Source of the DNA: Saprospiraceae bacterium
GTDB lineage: Bacteria > Bacteroidota > Bacteroidia > Chitinophagales > Saprospiraceae
Length of the DNA stretch: 64,000 nt
NCBI GenBank assembly: GCA_024103005.1
Contig: JAGFJA010000039.1
Location: 62,001 to 126,000 of the forward strand
Reading direction: 5' to 3'
A program made the translations under genes and the position numbers. This document shows, one piece after another, positions 44,928 to 54,106 of the stretch (positions within the stretch are counted from its first letter, which is position 1; every line of letters begins with the position of its first letter). Below the pieces are notes generated by a model. That model saw only the letters and a list, made by a program, of their open reading frames with translations, was not told where the DNA came from and did no database searches.

Positions 44928-47900
44928 TTAAAATTTCAGATTTACACCTGCCATCCAAATTCTTGATTGAGGATAAAATCCCTTGTCAATTCCCAGTTCC
45001 AGCGGACTTCCCACAACGCCTATTTCAGGATCCATGCCTGAATATCCGGTAAATGTCAGTAAGTTTTGTGCGGATATGTATAACCTTAATTCGCGGATTG
45101 CTACTTTTTGCATGAGCTTTGAAGGCAAAGTATAACCCAATTGTATATTTTTTAGTCGCAAATAAGAGCCATCTTCAACAAACCTGTCTGAAACCCGTGC
45201 GTTCTGGTTGGGATCATTCAGACTGACTCTTGGTTGAGTGTTGGATGTGCCGGGGCCAGTCCATCTTTCGAGTGCACTTTGCGGGCGGTTGACATATGTA
45301 AAATCATAGCGCACCGAGCCATTGTAGATATCATTTCCGTATGTGCCCTGCCAGAATAAAGAAAGGTCAAATCCGCGATAGGCTGCGTTTCCACTTAGAC
45401 CGTAAGTTATTTTAGGTATCGGGTTGCCGATGTATGTACGGTCATTTACATCAATAACTCCATCCTGATTCAAGTCTTTAAACCGAATGTCACCGGGAGA
45501 GGTGCCTTCTGACTGAAATGCATGATTAGCCACCTCATCCTGAGTCTGGAATATACCGTCAGTTACATAACCGTAAAATGAAGCAAGTGGATGTCCTACA
45601 TCTGTCCTTGCTACCGTTGAATTAGCAGACTGTATTCTTCCTGTATTAATGGGTTCTCCACCGGTGCCCAAATCAGTTACCTCATTATGAATGAATGTCA
45701 GGTTGCCACCAATATTGTACTGCAAAGCAGAGGTCGGTCGTGACTTAAGGTAAGCAGCCAATTCCCAGCCCTTATTGATGGCAGAGGCGATATTCTGAAC
45801 CGGTGCTGCCGTACCTGAGGTGCTCAAAACGGGAATGGCATACAGCATATTTGAGGTCTTTTTGACAAAGTAATCTGTAATGACCTGCATCCTTCCACTC
45901 AGGAGGTCAAGATCGAGACCTATGTTGGTCTGTGTACTTGTTTCCCATTTGAGATCCGGATTGGATGCTCCAAGGGCGACACTTCCATTGGTAATTACTT
46001 CACCGGGCCCGAAGACATAGTTCTGACCTGAACTAATTACAGAAGTGTAACCATAGTTTCCAATGTTGTCATTACCGTTTTGACCCCAACTAAGACGTAG
46101 TTTTCCCAAAGCGAGCCAATTATCCAACAGACCGTCATTGGTAAAAATCCAGCTTCCTGAAAAGGAGGGAAAGTATCCCCATCGATTGTTGGCTCCAAAG
46201 CGTGAGCTTCCATCAGCCCGCATAGTTGCTGTAAAAAAGTAAGTGTCTTTGAAATCGTAGTTTATCCTGCCGAAGTATGAGTTTAAGGCCGATTCGTCCG
46301 CACCTTCATAGGATGATTGGGAGGCAATGGGATCAATCGTATTGCTGATATATGCATCTTCCCATTTGTTCGATGGAAGATTAGTATTGGCACCTCCGTT
46401 GTAATAGTGTCTGTTGAGCAGAGCAGATGTTCCGGCAAGGGCGTTGAGGTGGTGATCTTTTCCGATAGTAAATATATAGGTCAGAGTGTTTTCCCATTGC
46501 CAATTGCTCCATTTGTTTGCGTTAAAGCCTACTGAGTTAACCAGGTTCTTTTCTGTTGCAGGTGCATCGCTTAGAACAGGATCAACACTGAGGTCGAATT
46601 TTGGATAAAACCTCCTTTGATTGGCAAAAGTATTATCTATACTGTAAGTTGACCTTGCCTTAAGACCTTTGAAGAGCTCTGCTTCTGCAAATACACTTCC
46701 TACGACCCTGTTTGTCGTCCAGGAATCAAAGGTTTGTTCGATTGCATTTACCGGATTAGCGATATCCGTATCGGTATATGGAGAATAGGCAAAGGTGCCG
46801 TTAGCTTTACGGATGGGAGTTACCGGATCAATATTCAATGCGCGTATGAGTGGCGAGTTAAATTCACTGTTGTCTGTGATTCCGTCTCTGTTTAACCAGG
46901 TATAATTTAGTGTGTTTCCCAGTAAAAGCCATTTTTTCACCTGGTGAGTCGTGTTGATACGTGCGGTGATACGGTCAAATGTGGCTTTTTTGCCTCCTAT
47001 GATACCTTCCTGATTGAAATAATTACCGGATATGACATAGGTGGATTTTTCACTGCCGCCTGAGATGGACAACTGGTGATCGTATATCGGGGCGGACTGC
47101 ATGATGGCGCTGACCCAATCTGTACCTTCCCCCAGGGCATCCGGATTTGCAAATTCCGGAAGGGGGGCAGCTCCGGCAGCTATATGCGCTTCGTTAGATA
47201 AAATGGCGTATTCCCTTGCATTGAGTAATCTGGGTTTTTTCCATGCATTTTGAATACCGTAATAAGCATTATATTGTACGATACCTTCCTGATTGCGTTT
47301 GCCATTGAAAGTTTTGATAAGGACTACACCATTGGAGCCGCGAGCGCCATAAATAGCTGCTGATGCGGCATCTTTGAGGACATTGACGGATTCAATATCA
47401 GAAGGGTTGAGAAAATCTAATCCTCCTACCGGGACTCCATCTACAATATAAAGAGGGTCGCTGTTATTGATGGTACCTGTTCCGCGGATTCTTACCGTCA
47501 GAGGAGCGCCCGGAGCACCTGAACTCTGGCTTACCTGAACTCCTGCCATTCTTCCCTGCAGTGCCTGCTCTATGCGCAGGGCGGGTGTGGAAGTGATTTC
47601 ATCAGACTTAATCATAGAAACAGCCCCAGTGATGGAACTTCGCTTCTGAGAGCCATAACCTACTACAATCATCTCATCCAACAATCTGTCATCAGAAGAT
47701 AATTGAATGTTTAATTGTGATTGGCCCTGATAGGAGAGCCGGACCTCAATGCATCCAATATATGAATAAATAAGTGAGTCACCGGGTTGAACTCCTGATA
47801 ATACATATGTACCGTCGGCATCAGTGACGGTTCCCTGATTTGTATTCTGAATTCGTATGGAGGCTCCGACCAACGGTTCGTTGCTTTCTGAGGAAGTTAC

Positions 47901-47996
47901 TCGTCCACTTACAGTCTGTGCCTCCATTGAATAGCAGAATATCATTAAAATAAATGCCAGGAGGGTTGATGTTATAGTATTTTTAGAATAGGGCAT
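44928..47996 (-). CDS. SusC/RagA-family TonB-dependent transporter (first pair)
   Basis: A 1022-residue outer-membrane protein: signal peptide ending CYSMEAQ, carboxypeptidase-regulatory-like domain (about 28-105, VSGRVTSSESNEPLVGASIR), TonB-box-like EMIVVGYGSQ, plug (NNSDPLYIVDGVPVGG; SAAIYGARGSNGVVLIKT) and a large barrel ending RIWMAGVNLKF with terminal Phe. It is the first gene of the nine-gene run, and the spacer upstream contains the terminator of the T9SS gene, so it must have its own promoter. Confidence 0.95.
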   Translation of the reverse strand: MPYSKNTITSTLLAFILMIFCYSMEAQTVSGRVTSSESNEPLVGASIRIQNTNQGTVTDADGTYVLSGVQPGDSLIYSYIGCIEVRLSYQGQSQLNIQLSSDDRLLDEMIVVGYGSQKRSSITGAVSMIKSDEITSTPALRIEQALQGRMAGVQVSQSSGAPGAPLTVRIRGTGTINNSDPLYIVDGVPVGGLDFLNPSDIESVNVLKDAASAAIYGARGSNGVVLIKTFNGKRNQEGIVQYNAYYGIQNAWKKPRLLNAREYAILSNEAHIAAGAAPLPEFANPDALGEGTDWVSAIMQSAPIYDHQLSISGGSEKSTYVISGNYFNQEGIIGGKKATFDRITARINTTHQVKKWLLLGNTLNYTWLNRDGITDNSEFNSPLIRALNIDPVTPIRKANGTFAYSPYTDTDIANPVNAIEQTFDSWTTNRVVGSVFAEAELFKGLKARSTYSIDNTFANQRRFYPKFDLSVDPVLSDAPATEKNLVNSVGFNANKWSNWQWENTLTYIFTIGKDHHLNALAGTSALLNRHYYNGGANTNLPSNKWEDAYISNTIDPIASQSSYEGADESALNSYFGRINYDFKDTYFFTATMRADGSSRFGANNRWGYFPSFSGSWIFTNDGLLDNWLALGKLRLSWGQNGNDNIGNYGYTSVISSGQNYVFGPGEVITNGSVALGASNPDLKWETSTQTNIGLDLDLLSGRMQVITDYFVKKTSNMLYAIPVLSTSGTAAPVQNIASAINKGWELAAYLKSRPTSALQYNIGGNLTFIHNEVTDLGTGGEPINTGRIQSANSTVARTDVGHPLASFYGYVTDGIFQTQDEVANHAFQSEGTSPGDIRFKDLNQDGVIDVNDRTYIGNPIPKITYGLSGNAAYRGFDLSLFWQGTYGNDIYNGSVRYDFTYVNRPQSALERWTGPGTSNTQPRVSLNDPNQNARVSDRFVEDGSYLRLKNIQLGYTLPSKLMQKVAIRELRLYISAQNLLTFTGYSGMDPEIGVVGSPLELGIDKGFYPQSRIWMAGVNLKF

Positions 47997-48080
47997 ATTT
48001 CAGTATTAAAATATTATTGAGAATAAAATCTACCCCGGGATCGAATGATGTGGAGTAAATAATATAACAGGTAGTATTTG

Positions 48081-48110
48081 ATAAAAATCCGGCACCATGA
48101 CGGTGCCGGA
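48081..48110 (-). terminator. Intrinsic terminator after the T9SS carbohydrate-binding gene
   Basis: Perfect 9-bp stem TCCGGCACC (48088-48096) / GGTGCCGGA (48102-48110) with a 5-nt loop; on the minus strand it is followed by TTTTTATC. It separates the gene at 48125 from the SusC operon. Confidence 0.88.
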
Positions 48111-48124
48111 AATCATCTAATCCC

Positions 48125-49657
48125 TCAATTTTTTATGAAAAGTTTAGTACCTACCTTGCCTTTTTTAATATAGGATGCGGTGTATATACCGGGAGTGAGT
48201 GAATTGATATCAATATTGACTGACTGTGTACCCGGTGTGAAAGCTACTTTTTTAACTACGTTTCCAAGAATTCCGGAAATAGTAATGTATCCATTTTCCT
48301 GAAGATACTGGTCAAATTTCAATGTAATCAGGCTGACCCCCGGATTAGGTGAGATAGAGAAACCTGCATCTTTCAGAAACTTAGTGGATGCAGCGCATGA
48401 TGCCTGCGAGCAGTCACCAAAGCAAACAGTAAAAGAAGTATCCTGTGTAACCGGCAACATCTTTCGGTCCCAGTAATTGTTTCCATCACCGCAGTCCTGA
48501 TTGTCAAGATGCTCTTTACATGAATAGTCAGGACAATTTCCATTGGCAAAGGTAAAGTGAGTCGCAAATCCGATACCTCTGTTGATCGTAATGGAATATA
48601 TTCCATCACCGTCCGGGTCTTCCATTTTGTATTTACCGCCCGGAGCTTCAAACTTGGCACCTCCTGCGATCCAGACGCCGTCCGGTGATGGTGGATTAGC
48701 GGCTCCGAAGCCTATATTAACATTAATATCTACATCTTCGCCGCAATTGTAACATCTGTTCCAGCATACAGGGATCAGATTGGTTTCTCCACTGATGGAT
48801 GCCTTGCGATTGATAAAACCGTTATTGTTTACGATACATTCGTCCAATGGACTCAACCCTTCTTCCCAGGTATTTCCATTGAGGACAAACTTATATTCGA
48901 TCACGCCCGGAAGAACATCGACAGTGACAGAATAAAGTTTTGATCCTGAAGAAACTTCAGTCATAGGAGAGGCTGCAGCATCCCAGCCATTGAAGGTTCC
49001 GGCAACACTTGCAGAAGAAATAGAACCATTGTATCCTGCGGCATTGAGAACAAAGGTGACAGGGACGGGTTGAGCTGCTTCGCCTTCGCCGGTAGCAAAG
49101 TCGTCAAAATAAAGATAAACTCTTTCAGTGGTCTCTTCTAAGAAGTTGGCAAAGATGACAATGTTTTTATACACCTTTCCGAATGCAGGTACTTTTTGAC
49201 CTGCTTCACCCGGAAGCGTTACATCCCATTCCATGTCAACCCATTGTCCGGTTGCGGGTATAGGGATTACTCTTTCCCAGTTATCTGCTTCTCCCGCAGG
49301 ACCTCCTTCTAGTTTCAACTGAACTGTTCCGGGTTTCTCTGCCCATACTTTACATTTTAGTCTATTGTGTGTAGTGAGGTCAATAGGTCGTGTAGGTGCC
49401 GGATTCCCATAGGCTCCTGCCCATGTTTGCCCACCAACGCCTCTTACAAAGTAAAGCACGCTGTCACTGGTGTTTATGCCTGATTTGTCAGGATTGACGA
49501 CAATGGAGGTTGTGGGATCCGGCCAGTCACCATTGTCAAAATAACTGAATGAGGTGGATGTTTCAGGGGTTTCAAAGTCAAGGATTATATTATCCTGAGC
49601 ATTTAGTTGGAGCATTGCGCCTGCCCAAAGCAACAAAAGGAATAAAAGTCTTTTCAT
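48125..49657 (-). CDS. Secreted multi-domain carbohydrate-binding protein with T9SS sorting domain
   Basis: A 510-residue secreted protein. Signal peptide (MKRLLFLLLLWAGAMLQLNA); an N-terminal beta-sandwich resembling a carbohydrate-binding module (about 22-195, ILDFETPETSTSFSYFDNGD; VYLYFDDF); an AMPK/CBM48-like E-set domain (about 205-290, VAGTFNGWDAAASPMTEV; YKFVLNGNTWEE); a second starch-binding-like module (about 320-420); and a T9SS type A sorting domain (about 435-510, FSISPNPGVSLITLKFD; LTPGIYTASYIKKGKVGTK). No catalytic residues visible. It probably holds glycan near the cell surface and is expressed next to, but terminated before, the SusC operon. Confidence 0.85.
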   Translation of the reverse strand: MKRLLFLLLLWAGAMLQLNAQDNIILDFETPETSTSFSYFDNGDWPDPTTSIVVNPDKSGINTSDSVLYFVRGVGGQTWAGAYGNPAPTRPIDLTTHNRLKCKVWAEKPGTVQLKLEGGPAGEADNWERVIPIPATGQWVDMEWDVTLPGEAGQKVPAFGKVYKNIVIFANFLEETTERVYLYFDDFATGEGEAAQPVPVTFVLNAAGYNGSISSASVAGTFNGWDAAASPMTEVSSGSKLYSVTVDVLPGVIEYKFVLNGNTWEEGLSPLDECIVNNNGFINRKASISGETNLIPVCWNRCYNCGEDVDINVNIGFGAANPPSPDGVWIAGGAKFEAPGGKYKMEDPDGDGIYSITINRGIGFATHFTFANGNCPDYSCKEHLDNQDCGDGNNYWDRKMLPVTQDTSFTVCFGDCSQASCAASTKFLKDAGFSISPNPGVSLITLKFDQYLQENGYITISGILGNVVKKVAFTPGTQSVNIDINSLTPGIYTASYIKKGKVGTKLFIKN

Positions 49658-49901
49658 ACATCATGGTTGTTTAATAGGTTACTAAATAATATTTAAAGAT
49701 TAAATTGATTACGACATTTATATTTTATGGTAAAAAATCATCAAATTTTATAAGTTACAATTTTTCGCCTTTATATTTTGAATAAAGACATTGTTGGGAA
49801 CAAATATATTGATTAAGGCTTGTAATTCCACATTTTTTACTACTTCATCACTACGACAATTCTCAATTTTATTATATTTTTACTACTTAAATGGAATACG
49901 A

Positions 49902-52811
49902 GTGATTTTTTTCAAATACGACAAAAATTTATTTAGCTTGTTCAGTATCAAGTGTTTTTGTTTTGTTCTTGTATTTATTATTGTCGGAAACAGCCACTTG
50001 TATGCCCAGAATATTGAATTTGGGACACCACCTATCCGGAATTTTACAAAAAAAACGTATGCGGCCTCACCTCAAAACTGGCAGATCAGTCAGAGGAAAG
50101 ACGGTATGATGTTATTTGCCAATAATCTTGGTTTGTTATGTTTTAACGGAAATGCGTGGAAAACATATTCACTGAACAATCATACCATTGCAAGGTCGGT
50201 TTTATCTAATGCGGATAGGCGTATTTATATAGGCGGGCAGGGAGAATTCGGCTATTTTGACCAGAAAAATGGTTCGCATCTTCAATATATTGACCTGACC
50301 GGTCAGGTACCTTTACAGTTCAGAAATTTTTCAGATGTATGGAATATACTATCGGATGGCAAAAAAGTATTTTTTCAAACATCCCGTGAAGTGTTTATTT
50401 ACGATAGCAAACAACTCCGGGTCTATTATCCGGGCAAATCCATCCGAAGTATGTTTATGCTGGATCGTACCATCTATGTTCAGACTGAAGGAAATACTTA
50501 TGCTGCGTATGACGGGAGTGAATTTCGGAGTACAAAACTGTTTGATAATCTGAAAAATGATATCGTCGATGTATGTCGCCTTAGCAATGGAAAAATATGG
50601 ATAGCCACGTATAAGTCAGGAATTTATGTAAGTGATGGAAGAAACTGTCGTCCTTTGCCTCTTATAAAAACCGGGCGTATTACTACGATGTCTCGCCTGA
50701 CGGATAATAGGATTTTGATAGGCACTACCGAACATGGCTTATTTGTTACAGATACTGCAGCACATATTTTACTTGCTCTGAATAAAGCATCCGGGTTATT
50801 GAACAATTCCGTGCTCGATGCAAAAGAGGACAGAGACGGAAATTTATGGGTTACCACCGAATCAGGTATTGACTTCATTGAATATAAATCACCTTACAGA
50901 TTCCTTTTTCCTGACCTGCCTGCCAACGGTACAGGTTATTCGATGGCTATTTTCAAAAATAAACTTTACTTAGGTACCAGCAACGGTCTGTATTTTGCAA
51001 ACCTGGGCAAGCAATTTACACTAAACAACAATCCATTCAGAGAGGTAGCGGGGAGCAAGGATATCTGCTGGAATCTGGATACTCTTGGTGGGAATCTCTG
51101 GCTTGGGCACAATGAAGGGGCGTCATTGGTTAATGATGACAGGCTTTTGCCGGTTTACCGGAGCCAGGGTGTATGGAAGTTTATTCCGGCAGGCTCCGGC
51201 AAGATTCTGTTTGGAGCCTATGAAGGTATAGGTAAAATTGATAAAACCGGCAAATCTTACCACGCTTCCATCTATCCCGGGTTTGGAGAATCAAGCAGAA
51301 TCCTTGTGGTATATAATAACAACCAACTGTGGATGTCTCATCCATATAGGGGAATTTATAAAATTTATACATCAGGAGCCTATAATTCCATATCAACAAA
51401 ACTCTACGGGGTATCAAAGGGTCTGGAAACAGATCTGGACAACTATATACTTTCCTTAGAGGGTAAACTTTACACTTCCAATTCCCGGGGTATTTTTGTT
51501 TACAATGATGCCAAAGACAGGTTTGAACATGACACAATCCTTGAGAATATTATCGGCTTTGAAAAGGGAGTTAAGCTACTCCTTGCCGATCCTTACAGGA
51601 ATATCTGGTATCGTAAGGGCTTGAAGATCGGTTTGTTGCAACCGCGCAAGGATCATTGGAAGATGGAATACCATCACTACATCCTGCCCTCTTTGCCTGA
51701 AAGCCTTGCAGGTGGCTTTGAAAAGGTATTTCCCGTATCTGAAAATGAGTTTATCTTCAATTGTGAGTCAGGTTTTCTTTTGTTTGATAAGAGAAAACTT
51801 ATGGATGATCCCACCTGTCAGACTTCTGTAGGCAAACTGTCGATTTTGAATAATAAGGATTCCGTCATTTTCAGCGGTATTGAAGCGGATTTTTTAAAGT
51901 ATAATTCCGGTAGTCCTCTGATTTTGACTTACAAAGAGAATAACTTGAGATTTGATATCAGTTGTTTTAGCTATAGCAATAAGCCGATTGAATATAGATA
52001 TACCTTGTATGGTTCAGGGAAAAATACCGTTCCATGGACGAGTGAATCATTTGTAACATATAATAACCTGAGTGCAGGTAGTTACAAGTTAAAAGTTGAG
52101 ACAAGAATAGGAGATAAAGTGCAGACCAATCCCTGTTTTTTTCATTTCGAAATCACACCTGCTTGGTATAATTCATTTTGGTTCAGGTCGTTGGTTTTCC
52201 TCCTTTTTATAGTGCTGATTACCGGTTTGTTTTTATTTCAGAGCAGGAGGTATAAGACGGAAAAATTGCAGATGGCGCAACATCACAGGGAAGTAGTGTC
52301 AAGGCAGGCTGATCGGGTAGCCCAGACTGAGGAAGAGTTGATGCGACTTAAGAACGAACAGTTGCAAAGAGATATTCAATTTAAGAACTCTGAACTGGCA
52401 TCCATTGCCATGCAACTGGCACATAAGAAAGACTTTATAACTACTCTTGAAGAAGAACTAAAAGTCCTGCAAAAAGAAAAACTCAGTTCGGCTGAAGTTG
52501 CCAATAATCTGACCCGATTATTTCGAAGAGTCAAGCAGGAGAAAGTTTTGGATGAAGACTGGCAGAGATTTACGCATTATTTTAATGAAGTAAACCAGAA
52601 CTTTATCCTTCGGTTAAAGGAAAAATACCCTAATCTGACACCACATGATCACAAACTCGCTGCCTACCTCCGAATGAATCTTTCGACGAAGGACATCGCA
52701 GTACTTACAAATATTTCTATCAGGGGAGTAGAGGGCAGCAGATACAGGCTGAGGAAAAAGATGGGACTGACCAATGAGGACAACTTAAATGAGATAATGA
52801 ATAATTTGTAA
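49902..52811 (+). CDS. SusR-like membrane-spanning transcriptional regulator (sensor propeller, Y_Y_Y domain, HTH)
   Basis: A 969-residue regulator. A GTG start at 49902 is chosen because it yields a clean signal sequence (FSIKCFCFVLVFIIVGNSHL then YAQ); an ATG frame reaches 49791 but the added 37 residues are atypical. Periplasmic part: Reg_prop-type propeller repeats (LWVTTESGIDFIEY, NLWLGHNEGASLV) to about residue 650, then a Y_Y_Y domain (YRYTLYGSGKNTVPWTS). One membrane helix near residue 763, a cytosolic coiled coil (about 785-870) and a LuxR-like HTH (LTPHDHKLAAYLRMNLSTKD and following) to the end. No histidine kinase domain. It senses glycan fragments and activates the divergent locus. 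Confidence 0.88.
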   Translation: MIFFKYDKNLFSLFSIKCFCFVLVFIIVGNSHLYAQNIEFGTPPIRNFTKKTYAASPQNWQISQRKDGMMLFANNLGLLCFNGNAWKTYSLNNHTIARSVLSNADRRIYIGGQGEFGYFDQKNGSHLQYIDLTGQVPLQFRNFSDVWNILSDGKKVFFQTSREVFIYDSKQLRVYYPGKSIRSMFMLDRTIYVQTEGNTYAAYDGSEFRSTKLFDNLKNDIVDVCRLSNGKIWIATYKSGIYVSDGRNCRPLPLIKTGRITTMSRLTDNRILIGTTEHGLFVTDTAAHILLALNKASGLLNNSVLDAKEDRDGNLWVTTESGIDFIEYKSPYRFLFPDLPANGTGYSMAIFKNKLYLGTSNGLYFANLGKQFTLNNNPFREVAGSKDICWNLDTLGGNLWLGHNEGASLVNDDRLLPVYRSQGVWKFIPAGSGKILFGAYEGIGKIDKTGKSYHASIYPGFGESSRILVVYNNNQLWMSHPYRGIYKIYTSGAYNSISTKLYGVSKGLETDLDNYILSLEGKLYTSNSRGIFVYNDAKDRFEHDTILENIIGFEKGVKLLLADPYRNIWYRKGLKIGLLQPRKDHWKMEYHHYILPSLPESLAGGFEKVFPVSENEFIFNCESGFLLFDKRKLMDDPTCQTSVGKLSILNNKDSVIFSGIEADFLKYNSGSPLILTYKENNLRFDISCFSYSNKPIEYRYTLYGSGKNTVPWTSESFVTYNNLSAGSYKLKVETRIGDKVQTNPCFFHFEITPAWYNSFWFRSLVFLLFIVLITGLFLFQSRRYKTEKLQMAQHHREVVSRQADRVAQTEEELMRLKNEQLQRDIQFKNSELASIAMQLAHKKDFITTLEEELKVLQKEKLSSAEVANNLTRLFRRVKQEKVLDEDWQRFTHYFNEVNQNFILRLKEKYPNLTPHDHKLAAYLRMNLSTKDIAVLTNISIRGVEGSRYRLRKKMGLTNEDNLNEIMNNL

Positions 52812-52903
52812 GGTTCTGATTTGGGGCAAAACTCGTTGTCAGAAGTGATTTAATCTATTCGGATTGCTGATTTATTCGTTATTTTACCTTTCAAATAATT
52901 AGT

Positions 52904-54103
52904 ATGTCGGGTCGACCGGGCTTATTCAGACAATTTATTCGCCAAAAACCAAGGACGATTGCCTTAGGATTCATCGTCTTATGTGTGTTTCTTGCCTTAT
53001 TTGCTTATTTAATTACAGGCGACAAGACGCCTGATATTAATGAACAAATTACCGGAATCGGATTGAAAAGGCCCGGATTTAAAGTGACTTTGATCGCATT
53101 CCCAAAGCCGCATCAGGTGGAAAATCCCGGATTTATTAAATTTCTATTAAACGGTAAACCCAATAATTTTTACTATGTTCCGGTGAGCCAATATGCGATA
53201 AGCAAGGATAGTCTTACTTATCGTCCCTATGATGGTGATACTCCGGTGAATAAAATTGCCCCTGTAACGGTGCATAAAGCACAATGGTTATTGGGCAATC
53301 GGGTGATAGATGTTGTTCAGCATGGACAAGGCTATCAGGTTACATTAGATGATGGAAGACTGAAGGAATTGGCTCGGACTGAAGTGGATGACCAGCTTAA
53401 AAAACAGGGTATCGAGGAGAGGACATTCTGGCTTGGAACGGACTTATTTGGCCGATCTCTGATGGACAGGATTGTACTTGGAATCCGATACAGCCTGTTT
53501 GTTGGTTTGCTGGCTGTGCTAATATCGATTACCATCGGAACAGTCATAGGGATGGTGAGCGGATATTTTGGCGGAAAGGTGGATGATGTATTGAGTTATA
53601 TCATGAATGTTTTCTGGAGCATTCCGACTCTGATACTGGTATTTGCAATAGTTTTGGTGTCGGGAAGGGGAATACAAAATATTTTTATAGCAGTAGGGCT
53701 GACGATGTGGGTTGATACAGCGAGACTGGTAAGAGGTCAGGTTTTGGCACTCAAAAAAGAAAAATACGTCGAGTCTGTTCGTTCAATGGGGATGAAGACG
53801 CCGAGGATTTTATGGCGACACATCTTGCCTAATATGCTCGGGCCGTTGATTGTTATTGCCGTATCCAATTTTGCATCAGCGATTATCGTGGAGAGCGGCT
53901 TGAGTTACCTCGGATTTGGAATACAGCCACCGACACCTTCATTAGGCTCGATATTGAGTGAAAATTATGGTTTTATTTTGAGCAATAAGCCATTTCTTGC
54001 CATTACACCGGTGGTCGTTTTATTATTATTAGTTTTGGCATTTAACTTGGTTGGAAACGGAGTAAGAGATATCTTTGATGTCAAATCCAATACACAGACC
54101 TGA
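52904..54103 (+). CDS. ABC transporter permease, DppC/OppC type, with enlarged periplasmic insert
   Basis: A 399-residue inner-membrane permease. Helix 1 (about residues 18-38) is followed by a long insert to about residue 170, against roughly 40-50 residues in ordinary DppC. The permease core then begins with FWLGTDLFGRSLMDRIVLGI and contains the EAA-like coupling motif YVESVRSMGMKTPRILWRHI then LPN. It should pair with another permease, two ATPases and a binding protein for peptides or nickel-type substrates; none is in the window. A near-consensus -7 box (TACCTTTC, 52885-52892) precedes it. The 3-bp gap links it to the phosphatase gene. Confidence 0.88.
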   Translation: MSGRPGLFRQFIRQKPRTIALGFIVLCVFLALFAYLITGDKTPDINEQITGIGLKRPGFKVTLIAFPKPHQVENPGFIKFLLNGKPNNFYYVPVSQYAISKDSLTYRPYDGDTPVNKIAPVTVHKAQWLLGNRVIDVVQHGQGYQVTLDDGRLKELARTEVDDQLKKQGIEERTFWLGTDLFGRSLMDRIVLGIRYSLFVGLLAVLISITIGTVIGMVSGYFGGKVDDVLSYIMNVFWSIPTLILVFAIVLVSGRGIQNIFIAVGLTMWVDTARLVRGQVLALKKEKYVESVRSMGMKTPRILWRHILPNMLGPLIVIAVSNFASAIIVESGLSYLGFGIQPPTPSLGSILSENYGFILSNKPFLAITPVVVLLLLVLAFNLVGNGVRDIFDVKSNTQT

Positions 54104-54106
54104 TTC

